DNA from: Ascidia mentula
Lineage: Eukaryota > Chordata > Ascidiacea > Phlebobranchia > Ascidiidae
Reading direction: 5' to 3'
DNA: 64,000 nucleotides
Assembly (NCBI GenBank): GCA_947561715.1
Contig: OX387201.1
Location: 17,250,001-17,314,000, forward strand
Shown: positions 46,302-59,600 of the stretch, piece after piece
Position numbering within the stretch: the stretch's first letter is position 1
Layout: each line of letters begins with the position of its first letter
Program-made: the position numbers and the translations under genes
The notes under the pieces: model-generated
The model's database searches: none
What the model saw: the letters and a program-made list of their open reading frames with translations, nothing else
What the model was told of the DNA's origin: nothing

Positions 46302-49300
46302 ATGAGGTTGTTGGCACTAGCAACCGCTCTGTTGTTAACAATAGCGGTAACAGAAGCTCAGACGAATCGTCCCGTTACAATGCAGTTGAACTTCGAAGAT
46401 ATCAGAGCAACCTCGATTAAAGTCGGCTTTACCTTTGCGCAAGGGGCGAAGAAATATCGGTAAGTAAACACTTGACATTGATGCTTATGTGAAAAATCGC
46501 GGAATACCGATTTTTCGTGTTTTTTAAGTCTTCCATTGTGTTATACCAAAATATCAAAATAAATCAAAACAAATACGAGAATAATCTTGGACAGAAAAGC
46601 CAAACAAGTTCTGATTGTCATGGTGATGTTTATGCCATTTATGTTTAGTAAATCAGCGCCAAATGCATCTTTATTTTCACCACTAAAAATGTTGTGTTTT
46701 GGATTTGCCGGACAAAATGTTGTTAAAAACCACATTAGAGCAATTAATTAAAGCAAATTTTCCTTTAAAACCAATCTTTTCACTCAGTTTCAACTTTAAC
46801 ATAAATTGGTGGTGGTCCCGTTCACACATCCAAGAAATTACAAAGCCGCCGTTCCGGTTTTGGCACTTCCTTATCTTCTGTGCTAATTAGTCGTTACATG
46901 CTGAATGAAGCCTCGTATGTAGGACGTAATTTAACCTCGTTATGGTTTTACAAGGAGCCAAATGCGTATTGTAGACTCTCATCCAAGTCACGTGCGCCCA
47001 CCCTCTCGTGAGAGGTGGAGTGGAACGGATATATCGTGACGGGTTGACCTTTAACAATTTAAACGATCTGCCAGGTTTGGACCTCAGCCGAAAGCTAATG
47101 ATTTGCAATTGCAACGGTAAAAAAAGATTTGATTATCATTAATTCGGACCAGCGAATCATCAAAATGTAAATATATGAAAGCATAGGTGAATAGGTTATT
47201 GATTTTCTCTTTAGAATATTCGTAATTTATAAGTTCGATCCTGCCGATCACAACCCCATTTACAAGTATTTGCCACTTGCTTCCAGGGTTACGAAAACCA
47301 GGAAAGTTCGCTATCCGGAAAGTCAGGCACTAAAAATTTTTCTAGCGAAGCGCAGCTGTATTTACGTTTAAACCACAACAACCGTACACGGAAACAATGT
47401 TGGCGGGCGCCCAGTTAATAGTAAAGCGGTCCAACATTGGCCTGAACGCTTTATCGTCGGTGGCCGACACGAGTCTCGTAATCGCTTCGGGGGCAGTGGA
47501 GGACGGTGCAAGTCGCAACCTGAAGCGTCTAATTAAATCAGTCTGGTGAAATAGATCGTTTAAGGTCTGCAGTAATTCGTGTTTTGACCAAAAATATGAG
47601 AATGAAAACCCCATATAAGGAAGTGACGAAGTTTGACTGAATTTTAGTTGAACAAACTGTTGGGAGTACTTCCAATTATACTAACGTATGCGGAAAAATG
47701 CATGACCAATAAATGGTGAATTATTCTGGCTGAATTACATTTGTATCTTTACTAAAATATTTCCCTGTGTAAATTGTTGCTCATTCTCACATAGAAATCA
47801 ATACAAAAACAATCAAAATTATCAAAAGCTCAGTTTAAAGTGTTGTGAGATTATCTTGGCCTCGGTAATTGTTTCTCCTTCATTATTCCAAGGGCATCGT
47901 GACCCGATCCCGGTATAATTGCACGCAACATGTTTACACATAGTGATGTAATTCCAATCACGTATTCTGTAAATATTTGCGGATCATTACCTTGCGTTAC
48001 GTGACAAGAGTAAATCGTCCAGTCACTGTGATTGTTCTGTACCGAGAATGTCTGGAAATATCGCTTTCACATATCCTGATTACCTGAAAGTAAATGTTCG
48101 ACATTTCTGAAGTCTTGCAATGCATCATAAATTTTAACATATATTTTTAGTTGCAAGCGCATTTCTGTTTTGTCAGCAAAATGTGACAAATCAAATAACA
48201 CTTGCGAAAGAATATCAACAAGTTTGGAAGTAGTTTTATGTCCAATTCCTAATAAACTTTCGCAAATTATTTTTTGAGGTCCAAGCTTTGGTTTCTAACT
48301 GCCAGCTAATTTTTGTTTTTCTGTGAGTAAGGTTGAAAACTTAACGATATGTTTGTGGCATCCAGACGTCGGAATTAGCGTTCCATCGGTATTGCACCGT
48401 CTCTCGTCCACCGTTACGCTAATAACAGCGCACGTATCGACGCAAACACTCCAAAAGCAATCGTACGAACGCAAAGCGCGTGCGCCGATCACAGACCTCG
48501 GCCTCTCATTAAAACTATCAAGATTCGCTGCTTGCTTTTGTTACTTGGGAAGATCAAATATCTCGTCCACTTCCCACGCCCGAGTTTCTAAGGATTTGCA
48601 TGGTATTTAGACTTGGACTTTGAAGTGTCTCGTTTGTTGTTCAAGTAGTTATTGCTCGCGATTTGGCCAACATTTAGACCAATTTATGTGAAATAATTTG
48701 ACACAATCGAAAAATGCATGGTTCCTTATTTGCGGATTAATAGTTTTTTATTAACATGTCATTCGCGTAAATACGAGTCTATTTAGACATATTACTTCCT
48801 AAATTCCATTTTTTCCGATTTAATCATTGAATCTTGACGCAAGAATCAAAATCAAGTACAGACCGCCACTAATCGCTATCACGCGCGAACCGTTTGTTGC
48901 GTCAACAAAGGTTGGCACGCAATTCATTACTTGTGCACGTGACGTCATTGCACGGGTGCCAACGTCTCCCAGTGCCGATAAAACGTGACGTATCCAGTGG
49001 AGCTCAGATAGGTTTTGGTTGTGATTGATGTCGTCCACACAGGGACGTGATCGCTATAGAATGAACGATTACTGTCTCTGTTTCGACGTACAAACACAAA
49101 GTGCATAGATTTTGTCCATTAGAGTACTCTGTTTTGTGTCCAAAGACTCCTGCATATTCAGTAAATGCATGAAGCAAATAATTATATTTACCTCATAGTA
49201 ACAATTGTTCAAGTTTAAATTTACTTGATTGATAATTAGGGCGGATCTACAGGTAAATTTTATTTCAGTTGTATAAGTAATGCCGACCCAATACAAAAAT

Positions 49301-50650
49301 AAAAATTAAGTTGGCATGCGACAAGTTCGATAAATTCGCACAACAAAACCGGTTCCAAGTTTTGAAACAAGGTTTCCTGTGTGTTGTGTTCGGTTGTCTA
49401 AGTTCGGAATACGTCCCAAGCAAGGCTATGGTTTGGGTTACCGGAACCAGCAATCAAAACCTGGAAGCTGTCGTGCGAAACTCTCTCAAAAGGACATTAA
49501 AAACCAAAGCGTGATTTAGCATTCTTTGGACTTGACCAACACCACATTGTCCGTAATTAGCTCATGCGTCAACCGAAACGCGAATCATAATCCACGATTT
49601 TCATACCACCAAGTGGGAAAAACCTATCTATGTTTGGAGAGGATAACCACCGTCGGCTGTTTTGCGTGGGGCATTGCGAACGTACAAACAATAGCCGTAA
49701 CATAGATGGCATTTTCGATAACCTGCCTCTTTTGTCAGGAGGACGTAATGTTTTTCAACGAGTGCTGTTTCGCCGTTGGCAATTTTCGTACATGGCAGTT
49801 TTAATCACCATCCTAATTCTTTTCGCATGACTATAACAAATACTAAATCGGGTGAATGCGATATGTGTTTTCTCATTCAAACTGCATTACCCACAATGTT
49901 ATTCAAATCAACAAAATCCTCACCAGATTTGGCACAGTTTTATTACACCTGACTTTCGCATGGTATTTATGATTACATTTCAGTATTTTAAACAAACGTG
50001 ACATTTACATTCCAGCGTCGCCGCAAAGGAGTGGATTGATAACAAATATGAACAGACGGTGGCAACCAGTCAAAAGTTTGCGTCCGAACACGTGAGAAAT
50101 GCACGTCTAACAGGGCTCGCATCTGGGGTAAGAATTTTCTTCATTATTTTCTCCAAAGTTTTGATTTTGTGTAAATACTCATTGACCACGTGTGACCTTC
50201 CGTTATGGTCTGAAGGTCAAGTGTCGTGTCATGGCCTAAAGCATCCAGTTAATCAAAGTCGATCTCGTAGAGTTGCTGATCTATATAAGGAGTAATTCGT
50301 TTTCCAAGTAATTTTAATTAGGCGCGCTCTGTGTCGCTTACTTCCGTACCTGATAACCAGCAGGAACAACTACGTTTGGATTCACGGCCTGAGACCCGGC
50401 GTCATGACCTATAGAAATGATGACGTTCCAAAAACTAATTGCTTCAAGTGCACTTTTTGCACAAAAACAATGTTTTTATTTTTAGAGGGAATACCTCATA
50501 CAAGTCCAGGCCTTAAACCGTTTGGGAAAACCCATTGGATCCGTCGCCGAGAAAGTTGCTCAAACCCTTCTGCGTTGCTATGTGTGTGACGGCAAACCTA
50601 GCAACCGCGCTTGCAACAGAAATGCAATCAAAAACTGCCCAGTCGGAACG
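46302..50650 (+). CDS. Exons 1-4: signal peptide and FN3-like domain
   Basis: Exons 46302-46459, 47215-47265, 50016-50127 and 50486-50650. Exon 1 encodes the signal peptide and the first FN3 strands (SIKVGFTF). Exon 2 gives IFVIYKFDP. Exons 3 and 4 give the typical FN3 finish LTGLASGREYLIQVQALNRL. An insertion of about 25 residues (KEWIDNKYEQTVATSQKF region) lies before that finish. Exon 2 is the least certain. I chose the donor at 47266 (CAA/GTATTT) because it alone gives the phase needed by exon 3 without a stop. The frame otherwise runs on to 47371. Confidence 0.7.
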
Positions 50651-53600
50651 GTAAGATGTGTTGAATCTCCATTAACTTCATTTAATCTAGCGATATATTA
50701 CATGTGAAGCTTATTGCAGGTTGGCAGCAATCGAATACTTTATCTTTGTAAGTAGTTTTGACGGATATGTAACCGAAAAGCATCAACAAATATTTCCTCA
50801 ACACAAACAAATGCTGCCTAATCGAATACTTAGTTGTGACGACTTTTCAAAAATCCAGATATACCTGTTAGGTGGGAATATTGTAAACCTGACACTTAAT
50901 GTTAGCAATTCCATGGCCAATATTCCGCAGGTGTATCATTTGCATTCTAGCACCACAACATTGTCATTCCGACACGATAACCTTAATGCGATCAACATTT
51001 TTGTCCTTTCATGTGGTTGTACCTTGTGCCAGGGGCGACAACACCAGATATTCACGTTCAAGTTTTTCAATGCAAAACTTATCCGTTTCTCCTGTTCGTT
51101 TCTATCTCTTAGGGTTGCATGACCTGACTATGCTACAGACTTGAAACGTTTTGTTTGTCGGTTAGGAAGAGATAAATTGCATTTAAATTTGATGTAAACT
51201 TATAGATACCAGAGCGTTGTGTGATAATTAGGGTTTTCGGTAACTTGATCGGTTTCCACGGCGCCAGTTGAGCAAGAAATTTTGGCAAAAAAAATTGCAT
51301 GGCTACCATAAAGCGCTATGTGATGCTTATTGTAACCACACACCAAAAATTGCAGGGCAACCATCAAGCGCCATGTGATTGTAACCACACACCCGCCCAA
51401 AAGATTAGATCTTAATGACTGTCTTCTAAATACCGCAGTCAAGCAGGTTTATGTGCTCAAGGTGTGATTGCCTGACACCATAGATCGCAACGTGGACATC
51501 CAGCATCAATCATGATTACACATTTTGATTGTTTTCAAATGTTTTAGGACTCTTGCCTCAACGAGATGCGATACCAAAACGGAAGATTGTCCATCACGAA
51601 ACGATGTGCTCAATATCGGCCAAGTCTCGCTAAGAAGATCAGAGGAGGCAGAGACGTAACAAAGGCTTGTCGCGGAGTCCACGCGTAAGTCATGCCAATA
51701 CCCTGTTTTAAGAAATATACGGAATTTTTACACATATAAAAATTTCTCATGGTTAAATTAGATTCGTTTGTTGTCGGTGAACTAAACAGTCACATAACAG
51801 ATCGACTATAGTAGTTAATAACAAGTCACTTGAAATGTATCCACGTTATTGAGTAAATCATTTTCGTGATCTACCACAAAGCGCATGATGTTTCGGCCAC
51901 AAAAGAATTGTCGTCATCAGCATTTTTTTCCAACTTTCCCCGGGATTATCCACTGTTCCGAGATTTCAAGGTCACGCTCAAGGGCAAGTGTCGGGCGGGG
52001 ATTAAGGTTGGATTAACTCTCGAGTAAAGAGGGCCGAGTTGACCGCTTTATATTTCGCTGTGACAACCACGTTGCCAAAGTGGCCAGCACGAAGGTTAAG
52101 CCTAAAATCCTTGTTGAGGTTTCCAACAAACGCTGTTTGGTGATCGATTTTAAAAATTTGTTGTGAAGTCAAATTGTTTTTGACATAAATCTTTTTTTGA
52201 CAACAACTTGATATAAATGTTTCAGTTCGTTGTAAGACGTACACTTACTCAATTCGGCAAAAACTGCCATTGTCAAAAAGTAAATCTCCAAGTAATTAAA
52301 CTTGCCTCGCTGGATAATTCCTCCAAAACGTTTTCCCGCTAAAAAACGGTTTCCGCTGCCAAATTGTGGTCGAAATTCCTAGCCTTAACCTTGGAAACAA
52401 GTGTACGGGCCACAGGAATGCAAATGTCGATTCACGTCAGTTCAGCTCCGTCCGCTAATTTTAACTGCGGCCCCTCGGACGCAATGAGCAGATACCGACG
52501 TGCTACTGCCATATATGGTCTGCACTCGACACGCAAATGCGTAACACTTCTGGGGAAATATTAATACTCGCATGAACCAACCCTTTGAGAAAACTACTTC
52601 TTTGGTTGATTCATATTTTCCAACGACTTTGAGTGCACACATCATGCATTTTGCAATTGCGTAAATTTAGTGACAACCTCCGGGTGTTTTTTTTTCAGTA
52701 AAACTTTTTATTTGCAGTAAGGACGCCGTGTGCAAATGTATGTGCAAGAGTGATGTGTGCAATGCGGCCGATCTACCGTGCAGCGATCGTAAGTAATGTT
52801 TTTTATTTATATTTTTCACACTTAACCTTGCTTTGTTGCTGTTTCTTTTTATATATTTTTCTGATATTTTTCCTCAAAACGGATGATGACGGTGGCAAGT
52901 TAACCATACGCGACTTAACAAAGCAGCTTCTCCTATAAACAGGCGTGATATGTTTACTTGTGTCTCAAGATTTGATGAAATAATCCTTTTGTTTTTGCGG
53001 TAGCTCAGTGTGTCACGACGGTGCTCAAGGCAATTGTTCATCCCGTCACCAATCTATTTGTAGGGATCGAAACTTATGTATTTGTCGGTACTGAGTTAAC
53101 CCTATTTTTGCGGATAAAGAGTTAAATATAGTTTTAGACAATGCACTAGTTTCCTTTTTGTATACTGTACTGTGTATACTTGACGTAGTATTTATTGTTA
53201 CTTTATCAAACATAAGAAATTACATAAAACAAGGTAATAATAAATTGGGACGAAGAACGTAAATTCCGATTTGAAACATTTCAAAACAGATAAGTTTGTT
53301 TGAAAATCTCGACATTGTAGATGACAATACAAGAATCCAATATGACACCGTATCGTAAAATGTCTCCTTGTTAAGGATTTTAGTTTGCGTTAACATGTTA
53401 TGGCATTTACAACCTAAACTATAGGTTAGATACGACCGCGCCAAGTTCACGAGAACAAAACACTGCACTTAGCTGCCACGCGAAACGTCTCGCCAGATTT
53501 ATGGACCTTATCAGTCATATCTCTTCGATCGCCGCCCACTGCGCGAAACAGCAATAAATCCTTCGAGTTGTGATTCACGATTCACCCGCAGACGTGAAAA

Positions 53601-56600
53601 TCCTGCAGTTTTTTTACTTCTAATCGGTTGTATTTCTTGTGGATACGTGTGCGTCATTGCAGTGTTTAGTAAATACGAAACCACGCGACAGAACTGCGCC
53701 AAACTTAGGCTATTTTAGGCGCTGCAAGATTGTCAAAAACCCGTTTTACCCGCGAGAATGTATCCTACCAGCGTGAATATATGTTCCTCAAAAACGTCAC
53801 AATGTTGAAATAAATTCAATTCTTACTTATGTGGTTTTGTATCTTGGTTGTGTTGGTTTTGTTGTGTTTCAATCGAAGCGAACTATCAGCAGATGTAAAT
53901 CGCAAATCTCCTCAACCTTTGTTCAAAATGAAAATATTCACTTTTCTTTTTTTGTTCACTAGGTTGTCACCCGGCTCTGCGTAAGCCAAAGGATGGAACC
54001 CTGAAATGCAACAACCAGAACAGAGTCAACTCCATATGCACATGGGGATGTCCCGAGGAAACTGTGATGATTGGACGAGAAACAACTAGGTGTTTGACTG
54101 ATAGGACATGGAGTGTTTTAACTCCCCCGATCTGCAGGCCTGGTAAATATTCTTTGATGCAGCTTGAAAGTTGTTTGTAATAGTTCAGTTTTATTTGTCT
54201 TTAAAATATATGAATGTATGGTGTGTATGTTTTCACTGGCAAATCAACTATACATCCTGAAAGAGGTATGACAAAATTGTCTAGCAAATTTAGTAGCATG
54301 GGCAGAACACTTTCCTATCAAATCAGTAATTGCTGAAATAATAAAATACAGATCAAATAAAACAAGTATGTTTTCTGCAGTGAAAAGCGATCGCGGCATG
54401 TACGTGAACGGAGAATTCAAAGAATACATTTGCCCGGAACTAGATTACCCAGAGAACGGAAAAATTACTTGCACCTTCAACAGAACAAAAGATTCTGTCT
54501 GCACATCATCATGCAACATGTAAATCTTTGTTTCCCTTATTAAGTCAAAGGCTTTTAAATTTTTTAAACTTATAAAGGCGTAAAATTACATATGTGTGTT
54601 GTATTGTTCCAGTGGCTACAGACCCACCCACCCTAAATTAACCAAACGGGAATGTCTAAGCTCTGGAAAATGGACTAACAGAGAAACTGTATGCAGAGGT
54701 AAAGATCTAAGTTAAGCTTAACAGAATAACGGCTTCTCAGAAATAATAAATCAATTTCACGTAATCTTCCACCAAAAAAAATAACCACTTGTTTCTTATT
54801 GAAGTAATCTCCTGCCCTGCTCCTGAAAGTTCCCGTAGACTCTTGATGGACTGCGAGAACTACAATGTTGGCTCTATTTGCGAAATATCATGTCCAGGGA
54901 ACCTAAGTTTGACCGGCGTTAACAGAGTCGAGTGCGGCGTGAAAGGAACCTGGTCGGCTCCTTTGCCAAATTGTGAAAGTACGTACACCGTGACCCTTCA
55001 CTGTTTGGCTCTTTTGTTACATTAGCGCCTTGGGTCAAGGAGAAAGACATAGTTTTTGGTTCACAATGTTCTGTTTATTTAATCAAGCTGAGAAGTCATG
55101 TCAGAATATTTCTTTCCAAACTTGCCTGCACCGGTTTTACGCAGCAATAGTTAAACTTCACCAAAGCCAGAAAATTGCATTTTTTTGTAGAAAGAGGTTG
55201 TCAAGCTTGGCCACGCACAGGCAACAACGTCATAAAGGAATGTCATGACGTCAGTGTACCAGAGGAGGGCGCTTTTTGCGAATATTCGTGCACTACGGGT
55301 TACACGATGAGAGGAGAATCAAGCAGCACATGCAGGAAAAACAAATGGTCGAATTACCCACCTACATGCCAACGTACGTTGCCATACCGACCGTATATGT
55401 GCTGTGTAACGACATTTTTTCATTGGATTCATAAATCTTACCACTTTTTATCGTGGAAAGATTACAAGTAATTTGATGTACATTTTTGCAACAGCAATCC
55501 GCTGCACACCTGCCGTGTCCCAGCCAGCTTTTGGTGTGGCGAGATGCACCTCCTCAAATCGCTACAAGTCCAAGTGCACATTCACATGCACTGAAAACTA
55601 CGTTCTGATTGGTGAAAGCTCGATCACGTGCCAAGCCACCGGCAGCTGGAGCGCTCCACCGCCAACTTGTGGACGTAAGTTTGGTGGAAGCTGAATTTAT
55701 GTGAAAGTAATTTCTGCACCAGACCCCACAATTCTTGTGTACAAATATTTACCACATTTGCATCAAACTAAATCAGTTAGGTGATATCAACCTTAGCATA
55801 ACTCTTTATTAAGTGAATTTTTGTTTTTATCTGCCGTTGGTGCACAAGTTGGTATAGTGCACATTGTAATTTGGTGCACACGATGATTTGCTGCACAATG
55901 TAATTTGGTGTCCAGGGTAATATCCTTCTGTATTCAGGCATCTCGTGTCCACCGATTGGTGAATTTGCTCGTGGTTCCTACAAATGCAGCAAAGGGCAGA
56001 ATGTACGTAGTCTTTGCTCGTTCAATTGCAACGCCCGACATGGGCTTTCGCTTGGATCTGAACGTCGGGTAAGATTTCTATGAATAGCTGCACAGCGTTG
56101 GAAAATACAAAAGAGGAAAAAAACGACGACGCCGTTCAGGCAAAATTATTATTTCTGTTGATTTTGATGCTATTAGATAAACCATATAAACCAACAGCTT
56201 GGCATTTAAGCTACATTTATTTGTTGATCGAAATTTTGGTTGTTTTTTCTTATGTGTGTAATATTGATGCAGGTGATTTGTAAACCACCTAAGGAACTCG
56301 ACCCGACCAGAGAATATCAAGGTGTTTGGTCTGCGGACATACCAACGTGCGAAGGTCAGTTGTAAAACTATCTATATTTTCGTTATTATGACCGATCGCC
56401 TAAAACGGACAAACGCACAGAGGATCCTATCACAGTGTTTGCCATCACAGAAAGAAGCTCATTCATTTGAGAAGTTTAGTTTGGATAAAATTTACGCACG
56501 TGGTAACGACCTGACCTATCAAGTGATAACAATGTCCAAGTCGCATAAACCGAACCCATTTTTGCGCTCTTTCAAACCACGACTTAGGACCACGACCTTT

Positions 56601-59600
56601 GGCCCAAACCCAACAGGTGGCATTTGACCAGCGCCCAGGCCTCATGACGTCATTGTAACACGCCTGCGACGGGTTTCGTAGATTCCAGGCCATTACTGCA
56701 GCTCGATCCCAATCTATGCAGAGTTAATTCGAAGAATGCTTTGAATATATGTGGCCATATAAGTTTGTGCGCGTTTAAGTGCGTGATTCTTTGCAACTGG
56801 CCAACACGATTTCGTAAACAATTATCGGAAAAAACACTTCTCCATTTTTGGAAAAAAATATTGATTTTGCCTTCTTTTCGCAGTTCATTTGCTAAAACCA
56901 TATTTGCTGGCGGAAACCATGTCTTGTTTGTTTTAACAATCGATAGAATTCCAAGCGAGTCGCTTATACACAAACGACTGCAACTCTTTCATAAAAAAAA
57001 ATCCGCGTTTTTTTTACCTAACTGACATTTTTCCGAATTTTTTTATCAATATTTTACCACTACACTGATAATGATTAACTTTAACGCATTAAAAACTTTT
57101 ACCTGACAGAAATACGCTGTGCCCCGTTCGAACTCGATGAAGACGTGTCACGTGTTTGCACCAAGACGGACTACAGAGCACTGGGTAGTGTGTGTAAATT
57201 CAGGTGCGCGTCAGGTTATCAGGTGGATGGTCGCACAATCACTGCATGCATCAGCGAGTCAAACGGTCGTGCTCTCGGCAAGTGGACATTTTCTCCTCCA
57301 ACATGCGTCAGTAAGTTACTGTTATTTTTTATGTTTTATTGTTTTCTGTAGATTACTGCTTTACCGCACTGGTGACCTCGATTTCCAAATATTAGTATCA
57401 ATTAAAGTTAAATGATTTCGAACTTGAATTATTGTATAATTTTCAAGTTGCAAGATTGAATGCATTCATAAATATTATTTGCCCAAAAATATCCTTAATT
57501 TTAATTACCTAAAACTATGTTGAAAGTATTTTTATCAAAGTTGCAGGAAGTAACAGTTTGGCTTAATTTGCGCAGTGGATAAATATAGTTTTGCAATCTG
57601 ATATGATGAAAAAGGCATTGAATTTAATCGGTGATTACAGGACGACAGTGTGAGAGGTTGTCTCTGTTCCGCAACGGCGAAGTGGTTTGTACTGACGAAA
57701 GATACGCGGGTAGTGTTTGTACGGCGGAATGTAAGCGCGGTTACAAAGCCATCGGCAACCAGGAAATAACCTGCAACAACGACGGCCTATGGAGCAGTGG
57801 GCTTCCAGTATGCAGGGGTATGTGTTATTTTTTTTTGTTGGTGAGAGGATTGTTGCTGGTTTTCAAAAGTTTTTAAGTCATTTTCATAAGGAAGGTTATT
57901 GTGGAGTCTTTGGAATTGTTGTTAAAAAAATGTTGAGAGTTTGAAAACCACACTCGTGGCCGTAATTATTGATAAAAAACAAAAGACCACAGCTGTTCCT
58001 TGGTAAATTCAACATATATATTACTTGGGATCGATAACTTTCGATCCAACTTTGTATATTTTTAACCAGTTCCTGTTTTGTAAACACACATATCCTTTCA
58101 GTGGTGGTTTGCAAGGCGCCTGCGAGACCCACAAGCGATCATTACGTGTACGAATGTGGCCAAAAGCTTCGAGATCCGAGGCTGAATCGGTATCTTGTCG
58201 ATTTCGTGTGTCCACTGTCATGCAGGTGGGGTATTTATTTTGCATTTCACATATATTTAATACTTCCATGCTATATTTATGCTAGTATCATTATAGTTTA
58301 GCAGATGGTTTGCATCGAGTCTTGGGGCATATTTTTCCTGATTCTGTGTCATTTACTTGACTCACTTTATGCGTCCACAGTGCCGGCTTCACGATAATTG
58401 GAGGAAGTTCAGCGAAGTGTGGGGATGACGGCGAATGGGTCACAGAACAAGAAGTCCTTTGCCAAGGTAAAGGTCGTTGCTCACTTCATCATGATAGTTC
58501 ACCACGGTTATGATTCGAGCCATGCTTTCGCTTGGGTGACAGTTAAGTTTGATAATTGCTCTAGCGAAGAAGGTCATGCTTTGGCATGAGGAGGAATTGA
58601 CTAGTATTGATAATAAAGGTACAAAAAGCTACAACTTGACAGAGGTTATATTTATTAACTGTAGAATTAAAGCACAAATTAACACTGTAGCATTAACTTC
58701 TACTACATGTATTGAAAAATAAACCATCGGACACCACCCGCCTCAGACGGTGATGACGTATCCGCAATTTTTTTGCCCTCACTAAACTCACAGCAAAAAA
58801 ACTCATTGTAGAAATCCACCCGGTCATATATTCGTTTACATTGCAGACACAAATGAATGCGAGATTTCGAATGGAGGTTGTGACCAGAATTGCTCGAACT
58901 CCTACGGTTTTCACACTTGCTCGTGCGACGAAAACCATCGTCTTATGGCTGACGGAAGGACTTGCAAATGTTAGTATGGATGAAATGACATCCACGTACT
59001 GGACTTGAAATTAGTAAAAAAAAGTAAACTTCATTCACACTAGCTTTGTATTCTTGCATTCAAATGACGTCATCGTTTGTTGTAATGTAGACATTGCATA
59101 AGGTTTGTAGAACTTTTGCAGACAAATAATCTTCTGTTACGCTTTGCTTAGTTTTTTTTTCTTTACCGCAATTTGTAAAAGCCTTTACCTTGTTGCAGTG
59201 ATCGTTTGTCCCGTATTGCCAGCGGACCCACAGCGCACTCTAGTGTGCACAAACGACCGCTCCATCGGTTCGACTTGTCTGATCATGTGTGAGCAAGGAT
59301 ATGAACCACGTGGTGGCGCCTCAGAGGTGATCTGCAGTGAGGACGGATCCTGGAATCAACTTCAAGCCACTTGCCAAAGTATGAGGAATTTGTTTTGTTT
59401 TGAAAAAGGACAACATATTTCTGTCGAGTCTAGAGAGTAAAATGCTTAATTTTAGCGCCTTCTGTACTCAATGCCAATGTTTTAATAACACTCTTTGTAA
59501 CATATAATTTTTACTATTTGTCTTTAAACTCCTGACAAACCTTTATTTATTGCTCAGGAGTGGAGTGTTCAAGCTTGCGAGCGCCCTTTAACGGCGAGAT

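Noticed and set aside
47266..47371. Continuation of exon 2 reading to a stop at 47371
   Set aside because: Using the earlier donor restores phase with exon 3 and a complete FN3 finish. The extension has a stop.
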